From positions 32,799 to 96,798 of the forward strand of contig NZ_SKBP01000012.1 of NCBI RefSeq assembly GCF_004634195.1: a DNA stretch of 64,000 nt, given 5' to 3'. Of this stretch, positions 55,064 through 64,000 are shown piece after piece. Below the pieces are notes generated by a model that was given only the letters and a program-made list of their open reading frames with translations, was not told where the DNA came from and ran no database searches. The stretch is from Flavobacterium salilacus subsp. salilacus. Its GTDB lineage: Bacteria > Bacteroidota > Bacteroidia > Flavobacteriales > Flavobacteriaceae. The translations under genes and the position numbers were made by a program. Each line of letters begins with the position of its first letter. Position 1 is the stretch's first letter.

Positions 55064-57661
55064 ATGGCAGAGGACAGATTAGATAAAATTTTTGATGTTT
55101 TAGTCGAAAATGATGTTATAGATAAAGAAGCCGTTTCGGCAGTTATAAAAGAGAACCTCAAATTTGAATTGCGCCCCTATCAAATAGAAGCCTTTACACG
55201 CTTTAATTATTACCTCAACGACTATAAAAAGCGTAGGAAACCCACGCAATTACTGTTTCACATGGCTACAGGCAGCGGTAAAACGCTGGTTATGGCAGGT
55301 GCAATGCTGGAGCTTTATAAAATGGGGTATCGCAACTTTATATTTTTTGTAAATACCGATACCATTATCCGTAAAACAAAAGAGAACTTTTTAAACCCGC
55401 TTTCATCAAAATATTTGTTTAGTAACAATATTAATATAGACGGGCAAAATATTACGGTTAAAGAAGTCCAGAATTTTGAAAGCATTAATAACGATGATAT
55501 AAATATATTGTTTTCCACCATACAGGGCTTACATACAAAGCTGAATAACCCACAGGAAAACAGTATTACATTTGATGATTTTTTTGATAAAGAAGTAGTA
55601 TTAATATCCGATGAGGCACACCATATAAACACGCTTACTAAAAAGAAATTAACAGGAAGCGAATTAGAAGTTAGCCGAAGCTGGGAAACTACCGTAACAC
55701 GCATATTTGAGGCAAATGTAAATAATGTAATGCTGGAGTTTACCGCTACCTTAGAGCTAACCCACCCCAACGTAGCTGCAAAATATAACAGTAAACTGTT
55801 ATTTGATTATCCGCTTAAAGAGTATCGCGCCGATGGATATTCAAAAGAGGTGCGAACTAATCAAATAGATTTTGATGTAACAGACAGGGCTTTGGTTAGC
55901 ATTATAATAAGCCAATACAAAAAGAAAATATTTTCGGACAACGGGCTACTCATAAAACCCGTTGTAATGATGAAATCGAAAACAACCAATGAAAGTGCCG
56001 AAAATGAAGTAAACTTTATTAACGCCGTTAAAAACCTCAGCGTTGAAACATTCAGCAGGTTAAAAGGTTTACAAAATGAAACCCTGCAAAAAGCCTTTAC
56101 CTATTTTGATACACTTGGCATAACAAATAATAACCTTATTGATGAGTTGAAAGATGATTTTTCGGAGGATAAAATAATATCCGTTAACTCAAAAAATGAT
56201 ACCGATGAAAAGCAAATCGTTATTAACAGCTTAGAGGATAAAAATAATGAGTACAGGGTAGTATTTGCCGTAGATAAACTAAATGAAGGCTGGGATGTAC
56301 TCAATTTGTTTGATATAGTGCGTTTATACAATACAAGGGATGCAAAAGGAGGCAAGCCCGGTAAAACCACAGTACAAGAGGCGCAATTAATCGGGCGGGG
56401 TGCAAGATACTATCCTTTTGTAACAGCCGAAGGTCAGGAACGCTACAAACGCAAATTTGATAATGATTTGGATAATGAAATGCGTATTTGTGAAACATTG
56501 CATTATCATTGTTCACATAACCCCCGATATATTGAAGAGCTTAACAACGCACTCAGGGAAATAGGAATTATCCCTGATGAGCGGGTTGAGGTCGATTTAG
56601 TACTTAAAGATGATTTTAAGGAAACACAACTGTATAAGTCGGGTTTTATATGGCTCAATAAAAAGGTTGATAACAGCCCCGCACAGTTATTGGAATATAA
56701 AGAGCCAAACATAAAAAAAAGCCACGAATACCGTCTTAAAACAGCCGTATCGCAGGAAACTACGGTTTTTAGCGATGCCGAAATTAAAACCTTACGACCC
56801 GCAGAAAGCAAAACGCAAAACCACCAACTTATAAATTGGGATAAAACAATAGTAAAAAAGGCAATGAATGCTTTACCGTTTTTCCGGTATAGTAACCTCA
56901 AAGAGTATTTTCCAACCATTAATTCAGTAGATGATTTTATAAAAAAATACTTAGCCGATGTTACCGTAACGGTATCGGGGTTGGCAAAAGATGTAAAAGA
57001 GCTTACAGCATATAATCAGTTACTAATTGCTAAAAGTGTATTTACTGATATTTCTAACGAGATTAATGTAACGTTTGGCAGGTACTTAGGTACAAAAGCA
57101 TTTTATAAAGAGCCAATAAGAAAATATTTCAGAGATAAAAAGCTATCGTTTGCACTTAATGAAAACGGGGATGCTGAAACAGGAAGGGCTACTTTACGGG
57201 CTAATATACCGGAGAAATTCTATATAAACCTATTGGCTAAAGACTGGTATGCCTATAAAGAGAATTACGGCTCATCTGAAGAAAAATTCTTAGTTAAGTT
57301 TATAGATGCTGAAATGGAAAGTTTACAGAAGCGATTTAAAGAAGTGTATTTGCTCAGGAATGAACGTTTCTTTAAGTTATACAGGTTTAGCGATGGTAAA
57401 GCAACAGAGCCGGACTATGTAATGTTTATGACCGATAAGAAAACAGATGAAAATCTCATCTATCAGTTATTTATCGAACCAAAAGGAAGTCAATTATTAT
57501 TGAATGATAGTTGGAAAGAAGATTTCCTTAAAGAAATAGAGCATGAGGCAAAAGTTGAGTTATTCCAAAATGAACGTTTCAAGTTGATAGGTATGCCGTT
57601 TTATAATGAAGCTGAAAGGAAAACAGAGTTTAAGAAGAAACTGGATGAGGTAAGTGGTTAA
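55064..57661 (+). CDS. res: Type III restriction-modification helicase/endonuclease (Res)
   Basis: 865 residues. SF2 helicase with Walker A MATGSGKT (residues 67-74), DEAH box at 183-186 (SDEAHH), and a late QLIGRGARYYPF motif VI. The C-terminal quarter should carry the endonuclease; I see acidic/Lys patches (EPDYVMFMTDKK, FIEPKG) consistent with a PD-(D/E)XK core. Cleavage requires the Mod partner and head-to-head unmodified sites, as known for the type. Overlaps radC by 4 nt, convergent. Confidence 0.93.
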   Translation: MAEDRLDKIFDVLVENDVIDKEAVSAVIKENLKFELRPYQIEAFTRFNYYLNDYKKRRKPTQLLFHMATGSGKTLVMAGAMLELYKMGYRNFIFFVNTDTIIRKTKENFLNPLSSKYLFSNNINIDGQNITVKEVQNFESINNDDINILFSTIQGLHTKLNNPQENSITFDDFFDKEVVLISDEAHHINTLTKKKLTGSELEVSRSWETTVTRIFEANVNNVMLEFTATLELTHPNVAAKYNSKLLFDYPLKEYRADGYSKEVRTNQIDFDVTDRALVSIIISQYKKKIFSDNGLLIKPVVMMKSKTTNESAENEVNFINAVKNLSVETFSRLKGLQNETLQKAFTYFDTLGITNNNLIDELKDDFSEDKIISVNSKNDTDEKQIVINSLEDKNNEYRVVFAVDKLNEGWDVLNLFDIVRLYNTRDAKGGKPGKTTVQEAQLIGRGARYYPFVTAEGQERYKRKFDNDLDNEMRICETLHYHCSHNPRYIEELNNALREIGIIPDERVEVDLVLKDDFKETQLYKSGFIWLNKKVDNSPAQLLEYKEPNIKKSHEYRLKTAVSQETTVFSDAEIKTLRPAESKTQNHQLINWDKTIVKKAMNALPFFRYSNLKEYFPTINSVDDFIKKYLADVTVTVSGLAKDVKELTAYNQLLIAKSVFTDISNEINVTFGRYLGTKAFYKEPIRKYFRDKKLSFALNENGDAETGRATLRANIPEKFYINLLAKDWYAYKENYGSSEEKFLVKFIDAEMESLQKRFKEVYLLRNERFFKLYRFSDGKATEPDYVMFMTDKKTDENLIYQLFIEPKGSQLLLNDSWKEDFLKEIEHEAKVELFQNERFKLIGMPFYNEAERKTEFKKKLDEVSG

Positions 57662-58092
57662 CTTAAAACTTCAAGAATATCTAAACCAAACATACTTGTA
57701 TATTCTTTTGATTCGTCAATTATTATATGGTCTAAAAGTTTAATATTTAATGTATGCGCGCCGTATGCTATTTTTCGCGTTAGTTCTAAATCGCTTTCAC
57801 TTGGTTGTAGGTTACCACTTGGATGGTTATGGCAAATTATAAGTTTTTTGCACTTTTTAGAAACGGCAAAGCTAAACACCTCTACAGGGTCAACATTGTT
57901 TTGGTTTAAAGTCCCTATTGTTAATAGTTCGATGTACTCTATATCGTGATTAGTACTTAACCCAATAGCCCAAAAATATTCCTTTTTACGATGAAGCCTA
58001 TTTTGCCTTAAAAGAATTTTACGCATTATACGCGCTATATCTTTTGTATTGGCAATATGTATATCTTCATCTTTTGGTATTCGTACATTCAT
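57658..58092 (-). CDS. radC: RadC/JAB-domain protein
   Basis: 144 residues, the short form without an HhH domain. JAMM metal site H88xH90 and D101 (CHNHPSGNLQPSESD) with a preceding conserved Glu. Such short RadC-like proteins are frequent on mobile islands and near restriction systems; a DNA-repair role is not established. It faces res and has its own TATCTTTG promoter box. Confidence 0.92.
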   Translation of the reverse strand: MNVRIPKDEDIHIANTKDIARIMRKILLRQNRLHRKKEYFWAIGLSTNHDIEYIELLTIGTLNQNNVDPVEVFSFAVSKKCKKLIICHNHPSGNLQPSESDLELTRKIAYGAHTLNIKLLDHIIIDESKEYTSMFGLDILEVLS

Positions 58093-58108
58093 CCCTTAAT
58101 CTTTTTTC

Positions 58109-58116
58109 CAAAGATA
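58109..58116 (-). promoter_or_regulatory. -7 box of radC
   Basis: Minus-strand TATCTTTG, 16 nt from the ATG. Confidence 0.5.
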
Positions 58117-58262
58117 GTTAAACAGTAAAAACATTTTATTTTTTACAGCAAACTAAATCAGTTTCTATAAAAAAGTTATCAGTAAAAGAAAAGAAGTTGT
58201 TTTTAGGCTGTATTAAGAAGTTAAAAAAGCCTGAACTGTCAACGATATTGTCAACCTAAAAA

Positions 58263-58299
58263 ACAAAACCCTTACAATCAGCAGATTATAAGGGTTTTT
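58263..58299 (-). terminator. Terminator of tRNA-Ala
   Basis: ACCCTTATAATC/GATTGTAAGGGT stem with a 4-nt TGCT loop and flanking A/T runs, directly after the tRNA 3' end on the minus strand. Confidence 0.8.
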
Positions 58300-58300
58300 G

Positions 58301-58374
<74 letters not shown>

Positions 58375-58496
58375 GTTATTTTTGTGATGGCAAATATAAT
58401 GCAAATCACAATCATTTTACAAATACTGTCGTAAAGTTTTGTAAAATTGTTTAACTACTGCCATATTTGCTTTAATTTTACCGTAAAACTATTAAA

Positions 58497-59267
58497 ATGA
58501 CAACTACTAACCGACCTGACGGGTCACTTTATACCAATATTGAAAACCACATTGCTACGGTAGAGTTTGGGCATCCTGCCAGTAACTCCTTTCCATCGGT
58601 GTTATTACAACGCCTTACAGACGAAATTACCACACTGGGCAATAATACTGATGTGCATGTTATTGTACTAAAAAGCGAAGGTGAGAAAGCCTTTTGTGCC
58701 GGAGCCTCGTTCAACGAACTACTGGGCGTTTCTAACTACGAAGAAGGTGCTATTTTCTTTTCAGGGTTTGCCAATGTAATCAATGCTATGCGTACTTGCC
58801 CAAAACTTATTGTGGGGCGCATACATGGCAAAGCTGTAGGCGGTGGTGTAGGGCTTGCCGCAGCCTGCGATTATGCACTGGCAACCGAACAAAGTGCCAT
58901 AAAACTATCGGAGTTTACCATAGGTATAGGTCCGTTTGTAATTGCTCCTGCCGTAGAGCGAAAAATGGGTAATGCTGCGCTTGCCGAGATGACTATTGCC
59001 GCCGACGAATGGAAAAATGCCTATTGGGCAAAAGAAAAGGGGCTCTATGCCAAAGTATTTGAAAACATTGAAGACCTTGACAAGGAAATTGATATATTAA
59101 CAACCAAACTGGCGGGTTACAACCCCGAAGCCCTGCATGCCATGAAAAAAGTATTATGGGAAGGTACAGAATCATGGGGTGCACTGCTTGCCGAGAGAGC
59201 AAAAGTATCGGGCAGGCTTGTGCTGTCTGACGCTACAAAAAAAGCACTCGAACCTTACAGAAAGTAA
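58497..59267 (+). CDS. Enoyl-CoA hydratase/isomerase family protein
   Basis: 256 residues of the crotonase fold. The oxyanion-hole motifs are FCAGASFNELLG and GKAVGGGVGLAAACDYALA; EFTIGIGPFVIAPAVERKMG follows. The catalytic Glu pair of enoyl-CoA hydratase is not obvious, so the exact reaction (hydratase, isomerase or decarboxylase) cannot be fixed. Cytoplasmic. Followed by a strong terminator. Confidence 0.85.
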   Translation: MTTTNRPDGSLYTNIENHIATVEFGHPASNSFPSVLLQRLTDEITTLGNNTDVHVIVLKSEGEKAFCAGASFNELLGVSNYEEGAIFFSGFANVINAMRTCPKLIVGRIHGKAVGGGVGLAAACDYALATEQSAIKLSEFTIGIGPFVIAPAVERKMGNAALAEMTIAADEWKNAYWAKEKGLYAKVFENIEDLDKEIDILTTKLAGYNPEALHAMKKVLWEGTESWGALLAERAKVSGRLVLSDATKKALEPYRK

Positions 59268-59290
59268 ACTAACATATAGTAATTACAATA

Positions 59291-59323
59291 AAAAAGGGCT
59301 TAGCAGTTTGCTAAGCCCTTTTT
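59291..59323 (+). terminator. Terminator of the enoyl-CoA hydratase gene
   Basis: Perfect stem AAAAAGGGCTTAGC/GCTAAGCCCTTTTT with an AGTTT loop; it abuts the left end of the second palindromic element. Confidence 0.88.
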
Positions 59324-59403
59324 GTCATTTTGATGAAGGAAGAATCTATTGTTTATTAAATAATTGAGATTCTTCACTCCATTACATTCCGTTCAGAATG
59401 ACA
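59323..59403. repeat. Dispersed palindromic element, copy 2
   Basis: 81 bp, the same length and ends (TGTCATT and CAGAATGACA) as the core at 6561-6641. Most of the right arm (AGATTCTTCACTCCATTACA) is identical; the centre differs. It lies between the terminator and the 3' end of the T9SS gene on the opposite strand. Confidence 0.82.
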
Positions 59404-59415
59404 TTTTTTATATAA

Positions 59416-62253
59416 TTACTGTTTTACTATTTTAACCGATTTTGTGGCTCCGTTTTCCAGTTGTACATTCAATATATAAGTACCGGCAGCAAGTGCTGAC
59501 ACATCAAGTTGTGTGCTTTCGGCATTTACTTTTTGGCTTACTACTTTTTGTCCTAAAAGGTTAGCAACTTCTATATTTTCTATAATACCCTTGTTTGTAA
59601 CTGTTATTACAGAGTTAGCAGGATTAGGATATACTTTTAATGTTGTTGTGCCAAAAACTGCTGTGCTAAGAGCCTCATCTACCGTTATGGCAAGCGTTTC
59701 GCTCTCACAGTTTTCAAGCGTTTGTGTAACATAGTATGTTTCGCCATCAACCAATACTGTGGCAGCATCAATACTAACCAGTTCTTCAGCTTCATTCATT
59801 ACATACCAGTTTACAACAGCACTTTCATCAACTGCTATTGTTAACGTTGCTACAGTATCGCCAGCGTCAAATGCTTGTACTGCATTTCCTTCCGGTGCAT
59901 CAGGTGTAGCATTAAGGGTAACATTTACCTCTACCCTGTCACTTTCGCAACCTTCTACCGTTTGCGATACAAAATACGATTCCGTTTCCAGTACTGTTTC
60001 TTCATTTAATGGCTCAGGGCTGTCGCCTGTGGCATACCAGTTTAATGAAGCTCCTTCTGCCGGTGTAGCCATTAGGTCTGCTATAATTGCACCATTGCAA
60101 TAAGTTTGTTCAGTTGTTGCTGTCGGCACTTCGGTAACACTTATAGTTACATTTACTTCTACTCTTTCACTCTCACAACCTTCTATGGTTTGCGATACAA
60201 AATAGGAGCCTGCTTCAACTACTGTATCTTCATTTAATGCCTCTTCACTATCGCCCGTTGCATACCAGTTGAATGTTCCGTTTTCTTCGCCTTCGACATT
60301 CAAATCTCCAACTTCCGAGCCTACACACACAGCTTGTGCATTTGCGGTTGGTACAGGAGTTGTATTTAACGTTACGGCTACTTCTATTCTTTCACTTTCG
60401 CAGCCTTCTACCGTTTGCGATACAAAATAAGAACCTGTTTCCAGCATTGCTTCTTCATTCAGTACCTCCGGGCTGTCGCCTGTGGCATACCAGTTTATAG
60501 TACCATTTGCGGCAGCATCTGCATATAAATCTGAAATAACTGCTCCTGAGCAAAGTGATTGTGTTACCTCTGTTACAGGTAATACAGGTTCGGCAAGTGT
60601 AACTACTACAGCTTGTCTTTCGCTCTCACAGGTATATCGGTACTGCGATACATAATATGTTCCTGCTACAAGTGCTGTTTCGTCGGCAAGAGGTTCTCCG
60701 CCTGTTTCAACATCATACCAACGTATTGTAGCATTTTCATAATCCGGTTCAACAAACAAGTCCGCAACTGTACTGCCTGTACATAACGATTGGTCTTCTG
60801 CCTGTGGTGTAAGTGGTGTAATACACTCATAGGTTACCGTAACCGTCCAGCTATTATTATCTACAAAATTCCATGTATTATTACACCCCGAACCTCCATA
60901 GGTTCTCCAAGCTCTTAATTCAAACTCCACATCGCCTGTTGCACCGTTGGCAAACGTTAAACCAGTACGGTTGTATGCTTGTGTTCCTCCTGTACTGCCA
61001 ACACCTGATGAAACGGCTGCCTCAGTAGTATTAGTTGTAGTACAAACCAATAGCGAACGTTGCTCTGATTTATAACCATTACTTGCTGTAGTCATAGTAT
61101 AGGCTGTAGCTACCGCTCCTATTTGATACCCGTCAGGTACTGAAACAGTAAGTAATCCCGGACATGACGTGGTTGATGCCGTATTGGGGGTTGTGTTAAA
61201 TAATGTATTTATAATACCTTCATCATATTCCGAAGAAATTTGCCCGGTGGTAAAAGTGGTAGAAACCCAGGGTCCTACATCTCCTGCACCACAATTAGAA
61301 CGTACCCAAAAATAGTAGGTTTCTCCAATTTCCAGTTCTGAAAACTCAACAGTAGTCACATCAGAAGCCACATTACCTGTTAGCTCAGTACTTTCTGTTG
61401 GTGCATCAGCACTTGTAGAATAATAATAATCATAACCGTCTGCCGGTTCTATTATAGACTCTGACCATGTAACAGCTCCTGTTGTTATTCCTGAAACAGC
61501 AGTCAGGTCTTCAGGCGAAGGGCAACTGCCTAATAATTCTGCAGTAACTGCAAATATATTAGCCACTCCTTGCGCTGTAGAAGTTTTAGTAAACTGAATA
61601 CTTTCTATTTCTTTTACTTGATTTTCAGTATCAATATTCAACAAAAGTTGGTACATTCTCGGATTGCCCGATGGATTTTCAAGAGCATTTGTAACCACAC
61701 TCACACGACCAAAACCCGATGCGGCAACAGGCAGTACAGTACTGTTATACCAGTCTGGGATAACAGAGCCTGTTATGGTTTGCGAAGTAGCATCAGTAAA
61801 GTTAATAACAGCCGTTACAGTAGATGCCCCGCTGCCCGAAGTAACTAAAACATAAAGTTTTTTAGCGTTAACCTGGTTAGAAAAAACCAAAGTTCCTGTA
61901 GTAACGGCAGGCACAGGAGTAGTACCATGTATTCTTAAAGAATTATTTTCAGAATAATCGGCTAATTGAAAGCTTAAACCTGCCAAAGCTGCCGATGTTA
62001 TAGTACCGCTTACAGGCAACCCGTAAGCCGGTGGTATTGATGAACCCGTAGGTTGAAAATCAGCCGCTACAAAGGCAAAACTGTCATTATCTACAATAGT
62101 AGTTGTTGATGCGGCAGCAGTATTAGCACCATTTGCAATCACATCTTCATTAAGTCCTGATGTAATTTCCAAATATTCATATTCCTGGGCAGTTATCGTT
62201 TCAAAAACAAAAAACGAGAAAAACCCGCATAGCAAAAGTAATTTTCTTTTCAT
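59416..62253 (-). CDS. T9SS-secreted protein with fibronectin-III and tandem Ig-like repeats
   Basis: 945 residues from the ATG at 62253, which opens a signal peptide (MKRKLLLLCGFFSFFVFE). A large N-terminal domain is followed by a fibronectin-III-like module (ESIIEPADGYDYYYS, GETYYFWVRSNCG), then at least five Ig-like units of about 70-75 residues with SWYxTG-like NWYATGDS, SYFVSQTVEGCESERVEV and similar blocks, nearly identical between units, and a type A T9SS sorting domain (LKVYPNPANSVITV to SVKIVKQ). It is probably a surface adhesin or matrix-binding protein. The near-identical units suggest recent tandem amplification. Confidence 0.88.
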   Translation of the reverse strand: MKRKLLLLCGFFSFFVFETITAQEYEYLEITSGLNEDVIANGANTAAASTTTIVDNDSFAFVAADFQPTGSSIPPAYGLPVSGTITSAALAGLSFQLADYSENNSLRIHGTTPVPAVTTGTLVFSNQVNAKKLYVLVTSGSGASTVTAVINFTDATSQTITGSVIPDWYNSTVLPVAASGFGRVSVVTNALENPSGNPRMYQLLLNIDTENQVKEIESIQFTKTSTAQGVANIFAVTAELLGSCPSPEDLTAVSGITTGAVTWSESIIEPADGYDYYYSTSADAPTESTELTGNVASDVTTVEFSELEIGETYYFWVRSNCGAGDVGPWVSTTFTTGQISSEYDEGIINTLFNTTPNTASTTSCPGLLTVSVPDGYQIGAVATAYTMTTASNGYKSEQRSLLVCTTTNTTEAAVSSGVGSTGGTQAYNRTGLTFANGATGDVEFELRAWRTYGGSGCNNTWNFVDNNSWTVTVTYECITPLTPQAEDQSLCTGSTVADLFVEPDYENATIRWYDVETGGEPLADETALVAGTYYVSQYRYTCESERQAVVVTLAEPVLPVTEVTQSLCSGAVISDLYADAAANGTINWYATGDSPEVLNEEAMLETGSYFVSQTVEGCESERIEVAVTLNTTPVPTANAQAVCVGSEVGDLNVEGEENGTFNWYATGDSEEALNEDTVVEAGSYFVSQTIEGCESERVEVNVTISVTEVPTATTEQTYCNGAIIADLMATPAEGASLNWYATGDSPEPLNEETVLETESYFVSQTVEGCESDRVEVNVTLNATPDAPEGNAVQAFDAGDTVATLTIAVDESAVVNWYVMNEAEELVSIDAATVLVDGETYYVTQTLENCESETLAITVDEALSTAVFGTTTLKVYPNPANSVITVTNKGIIENIEVANLLGQKVVSQKVNAESTQLDVSALAAGTYILNVQLENGATKSVKIVKQ

Positions 62254-62321
62254 AAAAGAGATTTTTTGGTTAGTTAATTCAAAACATAACAAATGTTAAC
62301 AGATAAACATCTGTATATTAA

Positions 62322-62329
62322 CAAATATA
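62322..62329 (-). promoter_or_regulatory. -7 box of the T9SS repeat gene
   Basis: Minus-strand TATATTTG, 68 nt ahead of the ATG at 62253. Confidence 0.5.
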
Positions 62330-62441
62330 GTGTGTTTTTGTTAAGTAAATACCAAAATTACTCTGTTAAAAGAAGGGTAATAACAAACTTAGATAATAAA
62401 GTTATATTTCTATAAAAAAGTGACTAACTTCCTGAATAATA

Positions 62442-63080
62442 TTAGAATAGGATTTCCGGTCTCGATTTTAGCCAACCCGTAATACTAAGGCGTTCCTGTT
62501 TTACAGGCTTAACCTCATGCTCTAAAATCTGACTTTCAAAAATAACCATCCGACCCTGTACGGGATATACATTTAAGGCCGTTTCTGTGTCCCCTTTTAC
62601 CTGATAAAGAGTAAGTTCTCCTCCATATTCGGGCAACCAGTCTTCATGATTCAAATAACATACTATAGAAAGTTTCCGACGATTATCGTTCTGAAAAGTA
62701 TCCAGATGCCTTTTGTAAAAAGTACCCGGAGGATATACCGCATAATGAAACTCTTGGTCGGCTATACCCATAAAACAAGTACGATTAAGATAGGCGGTAA
62801 AATCATTAATTTTATCAAAAAAATTACGCTCGGCAGCATTACAAGAGCTTTCATCAAGCCAAAAAATAAAATCACCCCTAATTGCTTCAACAATTACTTC
62901 ATTAGCCATATTGCCAATAGCCGATTTTTTAAACATATCTTCTTCATACTTTGCCAAAAGGCTTTCGCGGAGTACCAATACCTCTGCATCCGAAAAAAAA
63001 TTTTCAACAACACTGTATTGCTGCTCCACAAGGTCAGTTATAACCTTTTCATATAGTGGATTAAATCCCGTTTCATTCAT
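62442..63080 (-). CDS. 2-oxoglutarate/Fe(II)-dependent oxygenase (prolyl-hydroxylase-like)
   Basis: 212 residues. The iron facial triad H125-x-D127 and H188 with the 2-oxoglutarate-binding R197 are in place (KRHLDTF, LEHEVKPV, RLSITGW), preceded by the conserved YPPGTFYK. This is the layout of bacterial prolyl 4-hydroxylase-type (PHD) enzymes. The substrate is unknown; a ribosomal or translation factor proline is one possibility. Confidence 0.9.
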   Translation of the reverse strand: MNETGFNPLYEKVITDLVEQQYSVVENFFSDAEVLVLRESLLAKYEEDMFKKSAIGNMANEVIVEAIRGDFIFWLDESSCNAAERNFFDKINDFTAYLNRTCFMGIADQEFHYAVYPPGTFYKRHLDTFQNDNRRKLSIVCYLNHEDWLPEYGGELTLYQVKGDTETALNVYPVQGRMVIFESQILEHEVKPVKQERLSITGWLKSRPEILF

Positions 63081-63102
63081 AAGGTATTATTTAAAAAGCG
63101 AG

Positions 63103-63110
63103 CAAAGATA
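63103..63110 (-). promoter_or_regulatory. -7 box of the oxygenase gene
   Basis: Minus-strand TATCTTTG, 22 nt from the ATG. Confidence 0.5.
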
Positions 63111-63162
63111 ACTTGAAAAACAATACGCTGTGTTAATAAATTATTGCTGTGGTTTTATTTAG

Positions 63163-63170
63163 TAAATTTG
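63163..63170 (+). promoter_or_regulatory. -7 box of queD
   Basis: TAAATTTG, 20 nt before the ATG at 63191, with a TTG 16 nt upstream. It lies downstream of the in-frame start at 63149, supporting the later one. Confidence 0.6.
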
Positions 63171-63190
63171 CAACTTTAACATCTTTACTT

Positions 63191-63640
63191 ATGAGTAAAA
63201 TAAGGATTACCAAACAGTTTACATTCGAAACCGGGCATGCACTTTACGGTTACGACGGCAAGTGCAAAAATGTTCACGGGCATAGCTACAAATTATCAGT
63301 TACAGTTATAGGTACTCCCATAACAGATAATAACCATGTAAAATATGGTATGGTAATCGATTTTGGCGACCTGAAAAAAATTGTAAAAGAAGAAATTGTA
63401 GATGTTTTTGACCACGCTACAGTACTCAACCAAAACACACCGCACATAGAACTGGCAGAGGAGCTGAAAAAACGCGAACACCATGTTATATTAGTAAGCT
63501 ACCAGCCCACAAGCGAAAATATGGTAATCGATTTTGCTCAAAAAATTAAAAACCGCCTGCCCGATACGATACAATTACACTCATTAAAATTGCAGGAAAC
63601 CGAGAGTTCATACGCAGAGTGGTATCAAAGCGACAATTAA
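63191..63640 (+). CDS. queD: 6-carboxytetrahydropterin synthase family (QueD)
   Basis: 149 residues from the ATG at 63191. Zinc ligands H16, H29 and H31 and the catalytic Cys C25 form the motif CxxxHGH (KCKNVHGHSYKL), as in QueD/PTPS enzymes; a second motif, IDFGDLKKIV and FDHATVLN, follows. Converts 7,8-dihydroneopterin triphosphate to 6-carboxytetrahydropterin for queuosine synthesis; the Cys in CxxxHGH favours QueD over a pterin synthase. Followed by a strong terminator. Confidence 0.92.
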   Translation: MSKIRITKQFTFETGHALYGYDGKCKNVHGHSYKLSVTVIGTPITDNNHVKYGMVIDFGDLKKIVKEEIVDVFDHATVLNQNTPHIELAEELKKREHHVILVSYQPTSENMVIDFAQKIKNRLPDTIQLHSLKLQETESSYAEWYQSDN

Positions 63641-63651
63641 AATATAAAAAC

Positions 63652-63681
63652 AAAACCCCCACTTTTCAGTGGGGGTTTTTT
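63652..63681. terminator. Bidirectional terminator between queD and the OmpA-family gene
   Basis: AAAACCCCCACT/AGTGGGGGTTTT with a TTTC loop, A- and T-runs on either side. Confidence 0.9.
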
Positions 63682-63718
63682 ATATTATGCTATCGTGTTA
63701 ATAAAACACTGTTGCGGT

Positions 63719-64000
63719 TTATTCCTTCGTCATTTCCACGATAATGAATTCCGAACGTCTGTTCTCAGCATGCTGCTCTTCCGTACAGTTTTCACCACAG
63801 CTTACCTTAGGCTGGCTCTCTCCGAAGCCTTCACCTGAGATACGCTCTTTGGCAATCCCCTTAGAGATTACATACTGCACCGTAGCTTTAGCTCTTCTGG
63901 AAGATAATCTCATGTTGTACTTGTCGCTGCCACGGTTATCCGTATGCGCTTTCACCATAATCACCATCTTCTGGTCATCTTTCATCAACTCTACCAGTTT
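63719..64000 (-). CDS. OmpA-family C-terminal domain protein, truncated by window edge
   Basis: The last 93 residues visible: LVELMKDDQKMVIMVKAHTD, then NMRLSSRRAKATVQYVISKG and ENRRSEFIIVE. This is the peptidoglycan-binding OmpA_C fold; the conserved Asp in HTD and Arg in SxRRA are present. An extra Cys-Glu-rich insert (SCGENCTEEQHAE) is seen. The upstream part, probably an outer-membrane barrel or TPR region as in flavobacterial homologues, is outside the window. Confidence 0.92.
   Translation of the reverse strand, partial: KLVELMKDDQKMVIMVKAHTDNRGSDKYNMRLSSRRAKATVQYVISKGIAKERISGEGFGESQPKVSCGENCTEEQHAENRRSEFIIVEMTKE

Noticed and set aside
59890..60600. CRISPR-like regular repeats
   Set aside because: The repeats are coding Ig-like units in one ORF with no separate spacers; no CRISPR array or cas gene was seen anywhere in the window.

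Overview
The window reads as chromosome from a member of the Bacteroidota, most likely a Flavobacterium or close relative (Flavobacteriaceae). The evidence is three secreted proteins with type IX secretion (T9SS) C-terminal sorting domains, many promoters of the Bacteroidota TAnnTTTG type, Bacteroidota-restricted families (DUF3078, DUF3109, DUF5777), and flavobacterial-looking gene neighbourhoods such as ileS-dksA-like-lspA. Most of it is housekeeping sequence. One accessory island of about 15 kb (roughly 43.0-58.1 kb) is conspicuously AT-rich in its first part.

1-12.2 kb: the 3' part of ileS (with two in-frame insertions), a DksA/TraR-like protein and lspA on the plus strand. Then come pbpC and a giant alpha-2-macroglobulin-like lipoprotein on the minus strand, the classic peptidoglycan repair/protease-trap pair. 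12.3-23.6 kb: tadA, two unrecognised envelope proteins, dxs, a DUF3078 protein, then a minus-strand run of dgt, a small unknown, an RDD membrane protein, nrdA, nrdB and a DUF3109 protein. dgt, nrdA and nrdB all act on dNTP pools. 23.7-36.2 kb: marC, two small proteins, a minimal FAD protein, ctpA with dCMP deaminase, a TerB-like protein, fbp, a GNAT acetyltransferase, aspartate kinase, a two-TM protein and a large predicted outer-membrane protein.

36.3-41.2 kb is a tight six-gene minus-strand operon: anchored OB-fold protein, DUF5777 barrel, c-type cytochrome lipoprotein, YceI, ankyrin protein, and a T9SS protein with a DOMON-like head. It looks like an envelope redox/ligand-handling module. 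rlmF and a DUF4256 gene follow.

43.0-58.1 kb is the accessory island. It opens with a HUH-type rolling-circle Rep gene that lacks a good start codon. Next is a toxin locus: a 151-aa signal-peptide/T9SS-CTD protein placed 3 nt ahead of a 2218-aa SpvB/FG-GAP/RHS polymorphic toxin, its likely immunity gene 8 nt downstream, and a second Imm44-like gene beyond a terminator. A decayed second rep 3' fragment separates this from a type III restriction-modification pair (mod, res) and a RadC/JAB protein. A tRNA-Ala(GGC) gene sits just past the island. The stand-alone T9SS carrier plus TcB/TcC-like RHS cocoon is the best candidate for an unusual system in the window.

58.5-64 kb returns to core genes: an enoyl-CoA hydratase family protein, a repeat-rich T9SS adhesin-like protein, a 2-oxoglutarate/Fe(II) oxygenase, a QueD-family enzyme and the 3' end of an OmpA-family gene. 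Two families of dispersed palindromic repeats recur: an 81-bp element (6.6 and 59.3 kb) and a GC-rich element at the ileS and aspartate kinase loci.
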